DNA from: an uncultured Lachnospiraceae bacterium
Lineage (GTDB): Bacteria; Bacillota; Clostridia; Lachnospirales; Lachnospiraceae
Assembly (NCBI GenBank): GCA_946557105.1
Contig: CAMNSZ010000001.1
Coordinates: 237,405-301,404 of the forward strand
Direction of reading: 5' to 3'
Length of the DNA: 64,000 bases
Each line of letters begins with the position of its first letter. Position 1 is the stretch's first letter. The notes beneath the pieces are model-generated. The model worked only from the letters and a program-made list of their open reading frames with translations, had not been told where the DNA came from and made no database searches. Positions 17,106 through 24,673 of this stretch are shown here, piece by piece. Made by a program: the position numbers and the translations under genes.

Positions 17106-17576
17106 ATCTTATCTGTCCTTTCTTTGCTAATTGAATTTTGGGAGAAATTAAGAAAGCATTTCAATCAGTTCTTCCTACCTGATTTATATTGCGCTATAAT
17201 TTATTACAAGTTTTTCTTTCCCTTATTTTTGCCCTTATGAGGGTTCATAACACAGGGGAAAAGGATATAACACAAGAGAAAATCTAAGGGCAAACTCACT
17301 TGCTATAAATTTAGCATTTTCAAGGGTTTGCGAACTTTTTGAAGATAAGAGATAACAGTTAATAAATGTTATAAATTAGGTCTTATCAGAATTCCGGTTT
17401 ATATACTCGATTATGAAATATTTGTCCGCCACTTTCAAAGCGTATTGACATACTTATTTCTAATGGGGCACAATTCCGAAAGGGAAGAAATATTTTTCCA
17501 CAAAAACGGTACATATCTTACGTATACCTAAATATACCATAAAAAGCTATTTTTTCCTACCATATCTAATAATATA
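17106..17576. other. AT-rich gap holding the right border repeat
   Basis: No gene is recognisable. It contains the inverted copy of the border repeat at 17221..17246 and a second weaker block (AAGGATATAACACAAGAG) matching the left border. The remaining sequence is AT-rich with no ribosome binding sites in front of usable frames. Base composition becomes GC-richer from about 17590, which may be the island junction. Confidence 0.4.
17221..17281. repeat. Inverted copy of the island border repeat
   Basis: Bases 17221..17246 are the exact reverse complement of 10105..10130 (26 bp). A following GATATAACACAAG also matches the left copy in the same relative orientation. The core contains a CCCT-TATG-AGGG stem. 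Together with 10054..10130 it brackets 7.1 kb of accessory DNA. Confidence 0.8.
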
Positions 17577-17830
17577 ATCAAACCGAATAATTCGGACTTT
17601 TCCATTGCTGCCGCACTCATCTTATGCGCCGCAAACTGGATATTGGCGCTCACTGCAGGAGAAATATTGGGCTCCCATAGTATGGGCGGTGAATACGGCG
17701 CGGACCGTGGACTGGGAGTCTTACTTGAAACTCCTTCGACCCTGATTCCTTTTTTGTAACCTTATTGGTAATTTTTGTATTTTCTGTGGCCCTAGGAACG
17801 CTTATCAGAATGTTGCGCAGCAAGAAATAG
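17577..17830 (+). pseudogene. 3' fragment of a small membrane protein gene
   Basis: In frame the segment reads SDFSIAAALILCAANWILAL, then GADRGLGVLLETPSTLIPF, and hits a stop in a run of six T. With one extra T it continues VTLLVIFVFSVALGTLIRM to a stop at 17830. Two hydrophobic helices and a basic C-terminus suggest a membrane protein. There is no start codon or ribosome binding site, so this looks like the tail of a gene lost when the island formed. I do not recognise the family. Confidence 0.5.
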
Positions 17831-17946
17831 CTTCCATATTCATCTACATGAATATTTTTTTACCGCCCTGCACACGCTAACCGTGAAAGGACGGCATAGT
17901 GTGAAAAATCACGCTGATGTGCTGATGCTTTTTAAGGCATGCAGAC

Positions 17947-18030
17947 GAATTTGTGCCGGAGCGTCACAAATTTGTTTGATGGCAGACACAAATTTGAAAT
18001 TTGCGTCGCCCCGTCGCATAAACGCTCCGG
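17947..18030. repeat. Intergenic repeat with CCGGAGCGT...ACGCTCCGG arms
   Basis: CCGGAGCGT at 17956 and ACGCTCCGG ending at 18030 are inverted copies. Inside are a second hairpin (AATTTGTG ... CACAAATT) and a further CACAAATTTGAAATTTGCG. The 3' part (ACGCTCCGG, five bases, GGAG-ATTAATATG) closely matches the leader of the U32 gene at 3986..4010. It forms the leader of the small gene at 18044. Confidence 0.5.
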
Positions 18031-18043
18031 AACGGAGATTAAT

Positions 18044-18202
18044 ATGGACAATAACACGTTAAAAACCAAAAACGCTACTTCCGATAAAGCTTCAGGCTCT
18101 TCCAATGTCTATGATGACGGCAACATTCCTCAGACCGATTTGCCCAAGGACATTATCCCTGACGAGGTTCCCAGAAAGGACGGCCCCGGCGGCGAAAAGT
18201 AA
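18044..18202 (+). CDS. Small hydrophilic protein of unknown function
   Basis: 52 residues from ATG 18044 (MDNNTLKTKN...), preceded by GGAG seven bases upstream; the ORF track begins 35 codons earlier inside the repeat. Low complexity and rich in Ser, Asp, Lys and Pro, ending in RKDGPGGEK. It has no membrane segment or recognised domain. The ribosome binding site and the shared leader argue that it is translated, but it may not be a gene. Confidence 0.4.
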   Translation: MDNNTLKTKNATSDKASGSSNVYDDGNIPQTDLPKDIIPDEVPRKDGPGGEK

Positions 18203-18209
18203 CGGCTTC

Positions 18210-18261
18210 ATCCTGTCCGGATATGCTTCGGCCACTGTTTTTTTACTTCTTCGGACAGGAT
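18210..18261. repeat. ATCCTGTCCG inverted repeat between convergent genes
   Basis: ATCCTGTCCG (18210..18219) and CGGACAGGAT (18252..18261) are perfect 10-bp inverted copies with a 32-nt loop containing eight T. It lies between the small plus-strand gene and the end of mtaB and may act as a bidirectional transcription end. Confidence 0.5.
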
Positions 18262-18287
18262 AACCTTACATAATATGTTGAACACTG

Positions 18288-19787
18288 TCACTGCAGTTCA
18301 CCCAACAAAATCTCCTCCGTCAAAAATTTCCGCACAGTTACCTTCACCAGCATATTGGAGTCCGTTCCGATTTTTCCCGGCGCATTCCCCGCCGCCCCAT
18401 GCCTGTCCGCCTTTTTCTCGCCCGGAGACAAGGCTATTCTTACATAATCCTTGGTATGTCCTAAAAGGAAGCTCTTTCCCTCAATCTCCTTCCTCTCCTC
18501 CAGCAAAATCTCCACGGTTCGTCCGATATAACGGCTGCGGAATTGCATGGACTGTTCCTTCTCCAACACCAACAATTCATTACTTCTTTTACTCTTAATC
18601 TGTTCCGGCACCTGCCCCTCCATAACGGCTGCGGGAGTGCCGGCGCGCTTGGAATATTTAAAAATATGCATTTCATAAAAGCCTACTTTTTGCAGGAATT
18701 CTTTTGTTTGTCCGAATTCCTCCTCTGTCTCTTTGGGAAATCCGACAATCACGTCCGTTGTAATAGCCGGATGGTCAAACACCTCCCGCAAAAGCCTTAC
18801 GCTGCGAAAATATTCCTCCGCAGTATAATGCCTGTTCATCCTCTTTAGCGTGGCGTCGCAGCCGCTTTGAAGAGACAGGTGAAAATGAGGGCATAGCTTA
18901 GGCATCGCCGCAAGTCTTCTCGCCGCCTCCTCTGTTATTATCCTTGGCTCCAAGGAACCCAGTCTGATTCGCTTAAGCCCCTCTATTCCATGTATTTTTT
19001 CAATTAAATCAATAAGCTTACTGCTTCCGGAGTAGTCCCGCCTTTCCTGTGTGCGGTACGCCTCCACGCTTTTTCCCTTCCTCCACTGTTCCTCGTCAAA
19101 ATCAATGCCATAAGAGCTGATGTGTATACCTGTTAAAACAATTTCCTTGTAGCCCGCATCCACCATACAGGCAATCTCTCTTAAGACGTCCTCCACATGG
19201 CGGCTTCTCACACGACCTCTGGCAAGAGGAATGGCGCAGTAGGTACAAAATTGATTACAGCCATCCTGTATTTTAATATAGGCGCGTGTATGCTCCGCAG
19301 TCTGCTTTAACGTCATCTCCTCATACTCGTAAGTATTATTTATATCTATAACAGTGGTGTCATTTAAGGTCTTGTTCCTGCGGCACGACGCAGTCTCGTT
19401 TAAGCCGCCGGCCTGTTCCCGGCCGTCCTCCTCTCCTTCTTTCCTTGCAAGAAATTCCTCCAGAATTGCCGCCAAATCCTTTTTTCGGTTGTTTCCTATA
19501 GCAAGGTCTATGCTTTCGTCCTGCTCCACTTTCTCCTTTCCCGTCTGTACATAGCAGCCCACAGCCACCACAATAGCGTTGGGATTTTTCTGCTTTGCCC
19601 GATGCAGCATCTGCCTGCTCTTACGGTCCGCTATATTTGTAACGGTACAGGTGTTTACAATGTATATATCTGCCTTTTCATCAAATGACACAACCTGATA
19701 GCCTTTTTCTTCCAGCATTTGTTGCATAACGTCCAATTCATAGGAGTTGACTTTACAGCCCAGATTATGAAGTGCTACACTTTTCAT
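18288..19787 (-). CDS. mtaB: tRNA t6A37 methylthiotransferase MtaB
   Basis: Radical SAM methylthiotransferase that converts t6A37 to ms2t6A37 in tRNA. The N-terminal UPF0004 domain has LGCKVNSYE, NTCTVTNIADRKSRQ and VGCYVQTG with its three iron-sulfur cysteines. The radical SAM motif DGCNQFCTYC is near residue 180. A C-terminal TRAM-like region follows. At 499 residues it is longer than the usual 430-450; the excess sits in the linker before the radical SAM domain (an N/T-rich stretch) and near residue 480. The prmA-rsmE-...-mtaB neighbourhood matches B. subtilis yqeT-yqeU-yqeV, with three genes inserted. Confidence 0.93.
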   Translation of the reverse strand: MKSVALHNLGCKVNSYELDVMQQMLEEKGYQVVSFDEKADIYIVNTCTVTNIADRKSRQMLHRAKQKNPNAIVVAVGCYVQTGKEKVEQDESIDLAIGNNRKKDLAAILEEFLARKEGEEDGREQAGGLNETASCRRNKTLNDTTVIDINNTYEYEEMTLKQTAEHTRAYIKIQDGCNQFCTYCAIPLARGRVRSRHVEDVLREIACMVDAGYKEIVLTGIHISSYGIDFDEEQWRKGKSVEAYRTQERRDYSGSSKLIDLIEKIHGIEGLKRIRLGSLEPRIITEEAARRLAAMPKLCPHFHLSLQSGCDATLKRMNRHYTAEEYFRSVRLLREVFDHPAITTDVIVGFPKETEEEFGQTKEFLQKVGFYEMHIFKYSKRAGTPAAVMEGQVPEQIKSKRSNELLVLEKEQSMQFRSRYIGRTVEILLEERKEIEGKSFLLGHTKDYVRIALSPGEKKADRHGAAGNAPGKIGTDSNMLVKVTVRKFLTEEILLGELQ

Positions 19788-19831
19788 AGGATTCTCTTCT
19801 TTTCTTCGATATTTTTTGATTGTTTTTATCC

Positions 19832-19860
19832 TTGACTTTTACACCCTCAACAATTAATAT
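19832..19860 (+). promoter_or_regulatory. Putative promoter of the HPr-like gene
   Basis: TTGACT, a 17-bp spacer and TAATAT on the plus strand, about 40 nt before the ATG at 19901. Confidence 0.7.
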
Positions 19861-19900
19861 GGATTCAGAAGGTATGACAAACATTAAGGAGGTAATTACC

Positions 19901-20131
19901 ATGAAGACAGTTCAAATTTCTTTAAATTCCATTGACAAAGTTAAATCTTTTGTAAATGACATTACTAAATTTGATTATGATTTTGATCTTGTATCGGGAA
20001 GATATGTTATTGATGCAAAATCTATTATGGGTATCTTCAGTTTAGATTTATCCAAGCCTATCGACTTGAATATCCATGCTGAAGACGGTGCAGAAGAAGT
20101 TTTAAACGTGTTAAAGCCTTACACCATATAA
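19901..20131 (+). CDS. HPr-like protein without the phospho-accepting histidine
   Basis: 76 residues from ATG 19901, chosen for its AAGGAGG site; the longer ORF in the track has no such site. The DAKSIMGIFSLDLSKPI segment matches the region around the regulatory serine (Ser46) of HPr. The position of the GLHARPA motif reads SIDKVKSF, so His15 is absent. It cannot pass phosphate in the PTS but could be an HprK substrate or a structural relative. It is a single-gene unit with its own promoter and terminator on the plus strand between minus-strand tRNA-modification genes. Confidence 0.82.
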   Translation: MKTVQISLNSIDKVKSFVNDITKFDYDFDLVSGRYVIDAKSIMGIFSLDLSKPIDLNIHAEDGAEEVLNVLKPYTI

Positions 20132-20181
20132 GTCGGCGGCGAATAAATAACATAAGAACGGCTTTTCAAGCCGTAAGCTTT

Positions 20182-20225
20182 AAAAAGGATGTCGTAGGGA
20201 AATCTGACCTAAGGCATCCTTTTTT
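20182..20225 (+). terminator. Intrinsic terminator of the HPr-like gene, probably bidirectional
   Basis: AAAAAGGATG and CATCCTTTTT pair, with an inner TAGG/CCTA stem, and the plus strand ends in a run of T. The opposite strand also ends in T, so it may terminate thiI-direction transcription as well. A smaller ACGGCTT-TTC-AAGCCGT hairpin lies just upstream. Confidence 0.85.
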
Positions 20226-20231
20226 GTTCCT

Positions 20232-21410
20232 CTATTCCACAACAATAACCTCATCCGTCCGCAATGCGGCTTCAACCAGCTCTTGGATTTTCTCATCCAG
20301 ATTATGTTCATGACGGCGTATAATATTTATATTGGGCTTTGTAACGGGGTGCTTTGCCACAAATATGGTACAGCAATCCTCAAAGGGCAGTATGGAGGTC
20401 TCATATGTGCCTATTTTTTCGGATACCTCTACAATCTCCTGTTTATCAAAGCCAATCAGAGGCCGATACACCGGAAGGGTACATACTTCGTTGGTAGCGG
20501 CAAGAGAATTCATTGTCTGGGAAGCCACCTGACCGATACTTTCACCCGTAATCAACCCCAGACACTCCGTCTCTTTTGCTATTTGCTCCGCTATACGCAT
20601 CATATAGCGACGCATAATAATCGTCAGCTCCTCGTGAGGACACTTCTCATGAATATAAAGCTGTATATCCGTGAAATTAATCACATGGAGATAGATGGGC
20701 CCTGTATATCTGGATACAAGCCTAGCCAAATCCACTACCTTCTGCTTTGCCCTCTCGCTGGTGTATGGCGGTGCATGAAAATAAACCGCATCAATCTTTA
20801 CACCGCGCTTTGCTATCATGTAACCTGCCACCGGAGAGTCAATGCCGCCGGACAACAGCAGCATTGCCTTTCCTCCTGTTCCCACAGGCATTCCTCCGGG
20901 ACCCGGAATAATTTCGGAATAAATATAAATCTTCTCGCGCACCTCAATGTTCAAAAGGATATCCGGATTATGCACATCAACTCTCATTTCGGGATATGCC
21001 CTTAAAACAGCCTCTCCCATGTCCATATTAATACTCATGGAATCCTTTGGATAATTTTTGCGCGCTCGCCTCGCCTGTATCTTAAACGACTTATCACGTT
21101 CAGGGTACACGTTCGCAATATATTCTATTATAGTCTCCTTAAGCTTATCAAAGCCCTCGTCCTCCACATACACCACAGGACAGATGCCTGAAATGCCAAA
21201 CACCGTCTGAAGACGCTCTACTGCCTCGTCAAAATCAAATTCCGTCTCGGCGTCCACATAGATACGCCCCTGCGTCTTGTGAACTATAAATTGCCCTTCG
21301 CATTTTTTCAATGCGTGCTTTATCTGATGAACCAACGCATCCTCAAATAAATAGCGGTTTCTTCCCTTAATACCAATCTCGGCGTACTTAATCAAAAAAG
21401 CTGTAAACAT
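20232..21410 (-). CDS. thiI: tRNA 4-thiouridine synthase ThiI
   Basis: 392 residues with an N-terminal ferredoxin-like/THUMP region and a C-terminal PP-loop ATPase domain containing LLLSGGIDSPVAGYM. It transfers sulfur to U8 of tRNA (and to the thiazole precursor in some bacteria). There is no C-terminal rhodanese domain, as in B. subtilis ThiI, so a dedicated cysteine desulfurase must deliver sulfur; one is encoded directly upstream. The start at 21410 (MFTAFLIKYAEIGIKGRN) has GAGGT five bases before it; the ORF track adds 20 unlikely residues. Confidence 0.94.
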   Translation of the reverse strand: MFTAFLIKYAEIGIKGRNRYLFEDALVHQIKHALKKCEGQFIVHKTQGRIYVDAETEFDFDEAVERLQTVFGISGICPVVYVEDEGFDKLKETIIEYIANVYPERDKSFKIQARRARKNYPKDSMSINMDMGEAVLRAYPEMRVDVHNPDILLNIEVREKIYIYSEIIPGPGGMPVGTGGKAMLLLSGGIDSPVAGYMIAKRGVKIDAVYFHAPPYTSERAKQKVVDLARLVSRYTGPIYLHVINFTDIQLYIHEKCPHEELTIIMRRYMMRIAEQIAKETECLGLITGESIGQVASQTMNSLAATNEVCTLPVYRPLIGFDKQEIVEVSEKIGTYETSILPFEDCCTIFVAKHPVTKPNINIIRRHEHNLDEKIQELVEAALRTDEVIVVE

Positions 21411-21523
21411 TCTGTACCTCGTCTTTCCTTTAACCGACGTCAAATTAGAATTCCCACCGGCGCTTCCCAAATATTAATGCGGTATACCTGCCCGTCTGTC
21501 CGTATTCACCGCACACCTCAACC

Positions 21524-22693
21524 TTACCTGCGAGTGTACATTCGCAGCATCGGAATTTTATCATACATTACCTGCAATGTATAGTCAATCTCTTCTATAG
21601 TTGTAAATACGGAAAAGCTGAATCGTATGGTGGACTCCAGCAACGACTTCTCCACGCCTATCGCCTTCAACGTAGCGGATGGCTGAGGCTTACGTGCCGA
21701 GCAGGCGCTGCCTGCGGATACATAAATGCCCTTTTCCTCAAGTGCGTGAAGAAGCACCTCGCTCCTTACCCCCTTAAAGGATACGCTCACCACATGGGGC
21801 GCAGTGCCATGTCCGTACGGTTCGCCGGAAAGCAGTCCGTTGACTGTTATTCCTTCAATTTTGCCCACTCCTTCGATAAAATGTCTTTTACAATGATAAA
21901 GATGGTTGATATCCTCGTCAAAGTGCTGGTAAAGCAGTTCTGCCGCCTTGGCAAGCCCTACCACGCCGGGTATATTTTCCGTTCCCGAACGCAGATTCTG
22001 CTGCTGCCCTCCCCCGAAAAGGATAGGATGCAGCTTCACCTTTTCTCCAACATACAAAAAACCTACTCCCTTTGGACCATGAATTTTATGACCGCTCACC
22101 GAAAGCATATCAATATTCATTCTCTTCGGATAAATCCTCGCCTTACCAAAGCCCTGAACCGCATCTACATGAAAAAGCGTTCCGGGATTCATTCGCTTAA
22201 TCAAGGCGCCCGCTTCCGATATAGGCTGTAGGGAACCTATTTCGTTATTGGTATGCATAATGGACACCAATATAGTATCGGGCGTCATGGCGCGATGCAA
22301 ATCCTCAATATGAATTTGTCCACAACTGTCCACCGGCAAATAAGTCACGCGGTAACCCTGCTCTTCTAAGTGGCGCATCGTCTGCAAAACGGCAGGATGC
22401 TCAATCTGTGTGGTTATCAGATGACGTCCGCGTCTGTTATTGGCAGCTGCCGCTCCAATCAATGCAAGATTATCGGACTCCGTTCCTCCCGAGGTAAAAA
22501 TGATTTCTTTCTCACTTACCTTCAAAAGCCTTGCAACGGTCTCCTTGGCATACCTGAGATACTGCTCTGCCTGAACACCCTTCATATGCAGACTGGAGGA
22601 ATTTCCGTAATCCTCGCACATTACCCTTGTCATCAATTCTGCAACCTCCGGAAATACACGGGTAGTAGCGGAATTGTCCAAATATACTTCCAT
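21524..22693 (-). CDS. Cysteine desulfurase (NifS/IscS family), ThiI partner
   Basis: PLP enzyme of 389 residues that takes sulfur from cysteine. The PLP lysine is in SVSGHKIHGPKG near residue 200 and the sulfur-carrying cysteine in GSACSARKPQPS near residue 330. Its place immediately upstream of thiI with a 113-nt gap matches the NifZ-ThiI arrangement, so its main job is probably tRNA thiolation rather than bulk Fe-S assembly; no iscU lies nearby. AAGGAGA precedes the ATG. Confidence 0.93.
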   Translation of the reverse strand: MEVYLDNSATTRVFPEVAELMTRVMCEDYGNSSSLHMKGVQAEQYLRYAKETVARLLKVSEKEIIFTSGGTESDNLALIGAAAANNRRGRHLITTQIEHPAVLQTMRHLEEQGYRVTYLPVDSCGQIHIEDLHRAMTPDTILVSIMHTNNEIGSLQPISEAGALIKRMNPGTLFHVDAVQGFGKARIYPKRMNIDMLSVSGHKIHGPKGVGFLYVGEKVKLHPILFGGGQQQNLRSGTENIPGVVGLAKAAELLYQHFDEDINHLYHCKRHFIEGVGKIEGITVNGLLSGEPYGHGTAPHVVSVSFKGVRSEVLLHALEEKGIYVSAGSACSARKPQPSATLKAIGVEKSLLESTIRFSFSVFTTIEEIDYTLQVMYDKIPMLRMYTRR

Positions 22694-22797
22694 CTATTTA
22701 TCTCCTTTTATTGCCGTCTTCTTAATAATATATGCAGCATACTCACGTTCTGTCAGCACATATCGCGCTGCGTAAAACTGTCTTTCCCTCGCTTATT

Positions 22798-22827
22798 AAT
22801 GGCTGCAGGTCGCGGCTTGCAGCCATT
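22798..22827 (-). terminator. Perfect hairpin overlapping the end of rsmE
   Basis: AATGGCTGCA and TGCAGCCATT pair over 10 bp with a 10-nt loop and overlap the rsmE stop codon. No T-run follows, so termination is uncertain; it may protect the 3' end. Confidence 0.4.
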
Positions 22828-23572
22828 ATTCCTCCAGCTGATACATTATCCATGAAAGCAGCGTAAATCCCGCCGTCTCGGTGCGCAAAATCCGTTTTCC
22901 CAAGGTAATCGGTTGAATTGCGCGTTCCGACGCCTTTGCAATCTCCGCTTCGTCAAAGCCTCCCTCGGGCCCTATGAAAACGGCAATACTCTGCCCTCCT
23001 CGCAGCTTTCCGATTATTTCTCTGGTTCTGTCCATGCCCTTTGCAAGCTCATAGGGAATCAGGCCCACATCCATATCCGCCGCAAGCTTCACTGCCTCAT
23101 CGAAGCCTATCGGCTCCGCAATGCGGGGAATAATCGCTCTTTTACTCTGCTTCGCCGCCGCCTCCGCAATATTCTGCCAACGGGCAAGCTTCACCCTAGC
23201 TTTCTTATCGTCCAGTTTTACCACACATCTCTTTGCCTCTACCGGAATAACCTGATATACGCCCAGCTCCACTGCTTTTTGGATAATCAGCTCCATTTTA
23301 TCTGCTTTTGGCAAGCTCTGGAATAAATAGACCTTAGAGGGAAGCTCCACTCCCTCCTCTTTGACGAATCGAAGCTCGCACAACACTCGGTTTTCCTCAA
23401 AGGCGGCAATCCCGCAACGATATTCTCTGTTATCCTGCCCGCTCCTTACGACGATTTCCTCACCTATTTTCATGCGAAGCACATTTTTAATATGGTTTAC
23501 GTCGCTCCCCAAAATAATGACGCTCTTATCATTTACATTCATTTGATAAGGCTCAACAAAAAATTGATACAT
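22826..23572 (-). CDS. rsmE: 16S rRNA m3U1498 methyltransferase RsmE
   Basis: SPOUT-class methyltransferase of 248 residues. An N-terminal PUA-like domain is followed by the trefoil-knot motifs FIGPEGGFDEAEI and LGKRILRTETAG that bind SAM. The ORF track starts inside prmA at 23641; ATG 23572 (MYQFFVEPYQMN) gives the usual N-terminus and leaves 38 nt after prmA. It is co-transcribed with prmA, as in many Firmicutes. Confidence 0.94.
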   Translation of the reverse strand: MYQFFVEPYQMNVNDKSVIILGSDVNHIKNVLRMKIGEEIVVRSGQDNREYRCGIAAFEENRVLCELRFVKEEGVELPSKVYLFQSLPKADKMELIIQKAVELGVYQVIPVEAKRCVVKLDDKKARVKLARWQNIAEAAAKQSKRAIIPRIAEPIGFDEAVKLAADMDVGLIPYELAKGMDRTREIIGKLRGGQSIAVFIGPEGGFDEAEIAKASERAIQPITLGKRILRTETAGFTLLSWIMYQLEE

Positions 23573-23610
23573 TCCTATATACACACCTTCCCGGGACGAA
23601 TCTATACAGT

Positions 23611-24597
23611 CTATTCTTTTGCTGCGGTCACGCTGACCCACTCTCCCTGATAAGTAACCTCAAGCACCCTGAGCCCTGCCGCCTTAACGGCCTCTACCAC
23701 AACCTCTTCTTTATCGTCAATAATGCCGGACGTAATATATATACCGCCTTTTTTCAGTTGATTGACAATCACCGGGGTAAGGGGCACCAGCACGTCCGCC
23801 AAAATGTTCGCCACCACAATGTCATAGCATTCATATCCAGCCTTATCCTGTACTTCCCTGTCTGTAATAATGTTTCCTATCATCATATCAAACTGTCCGG
23901 AAGAAATGCCGTTCGCCCGGCAATTCTGCTCCACCGCCTCTACCGCACAGACGTCCAAATCCGTTCCCACGGCATGCTTTGCGCCAAACATCAAAGAAAG
24001 AATAGCCAGAATACCACTTCCCGTACCCACATCCAAAAGCTCCGTCTCAGAAGTAATAAATTTGCGGAGCTGACGTATACAGAGCTGCGTCGTCTCATGC
24101 ATTCCCGTGCCAAAGGCCGTGCCCGGATCTATATGCAGCACTGTTTTTCCGGCGTCCTCCTCCCTTATCTCCTCCCAGGAGGGAATCACTAAAATATCAT
24201 CTATATAAAACTGATGGAAATATTGCTTCCAGTTATTAATCCAGTCAATATCCTCCGTCTCGTCCACTGTAACCGTGCCCTCGCCTATATCCATAAATTC
24301 CGCAAGCTCGTCAAGCTCACTGCGAATATGAGACAGGATAGTTTCAATATCGGTGCTTTCATCTTGTATCTCAAGACCTCCATCCTCCTTCTCCTCCACA
24401 AAAAAGCTTAAATATGCAATACCGTCATCCTCCGGTGCGTCAGGCAGGATGTCCACAAACATCTGCTCCTTTTCCAATGCGGTGAGCGGTATCTTGTCCT
24501 CAATCTGAGCGCCCTCAAGTCCGATGTCATACAGGGTGCTTATGATAATATCCTCTGCCTCGGTAATTGTTTTGATACGAAATTTTACCCACTTCAT
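23611..24597 (-). CDS. prmA: Ribosomal protein L11 methyltransferase PrmA
   Basis: SAM-dependent methyltransferase of 328 residues that trimethylates ribosomal protein L11. Motif I LDVGTGSGILAILSL is near residue 195 and the catalytic-pocket segment VVANILADVLVPL near residue 265. An N-terminal ferredoxin-like substrate-recognition domain comes first, starting MKWVKFRIKTITEAEDII. It heads a run with rsmE. An AAAGG site lies upstream of the ATG. Confidence 0.95.
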   Translation of the reverse strand: MKWVKFRIKTITEAEDIIISTLYDIGLEGAQIEDKIPLTALEKEQMFVDILPDAPEDDGIAYLSFFVEEKEDGGLEIQDESTDIETILSHIRSELDELAEFMDIGEGTVTVDETEDIDWINNWKQYFHQFYIDDILVIPSWEEIREEDAGKTVLHIDPGTAFGTGMHETTQLCIRQLRKFITSETELLDVGTGSGILAILSLMFGAKHAVGTDLDVCAVEAVEQNCRANGISSGQFDMMIGNIITDREVQDKAGYECYDIVVANILADVLVPLTPVIVNQLKKGGIYITSGIIDDKEEVVVEAVKAAGLRVLEVTYQGEWVSVTAAKE

Positions 24598-24673
24598 TAT
24601 TTACACATTTTACCTTTCTCTATTTTTACTATAAATGTTCCGTTAAAAGCAACACCATTTTATCATTTCTAGC

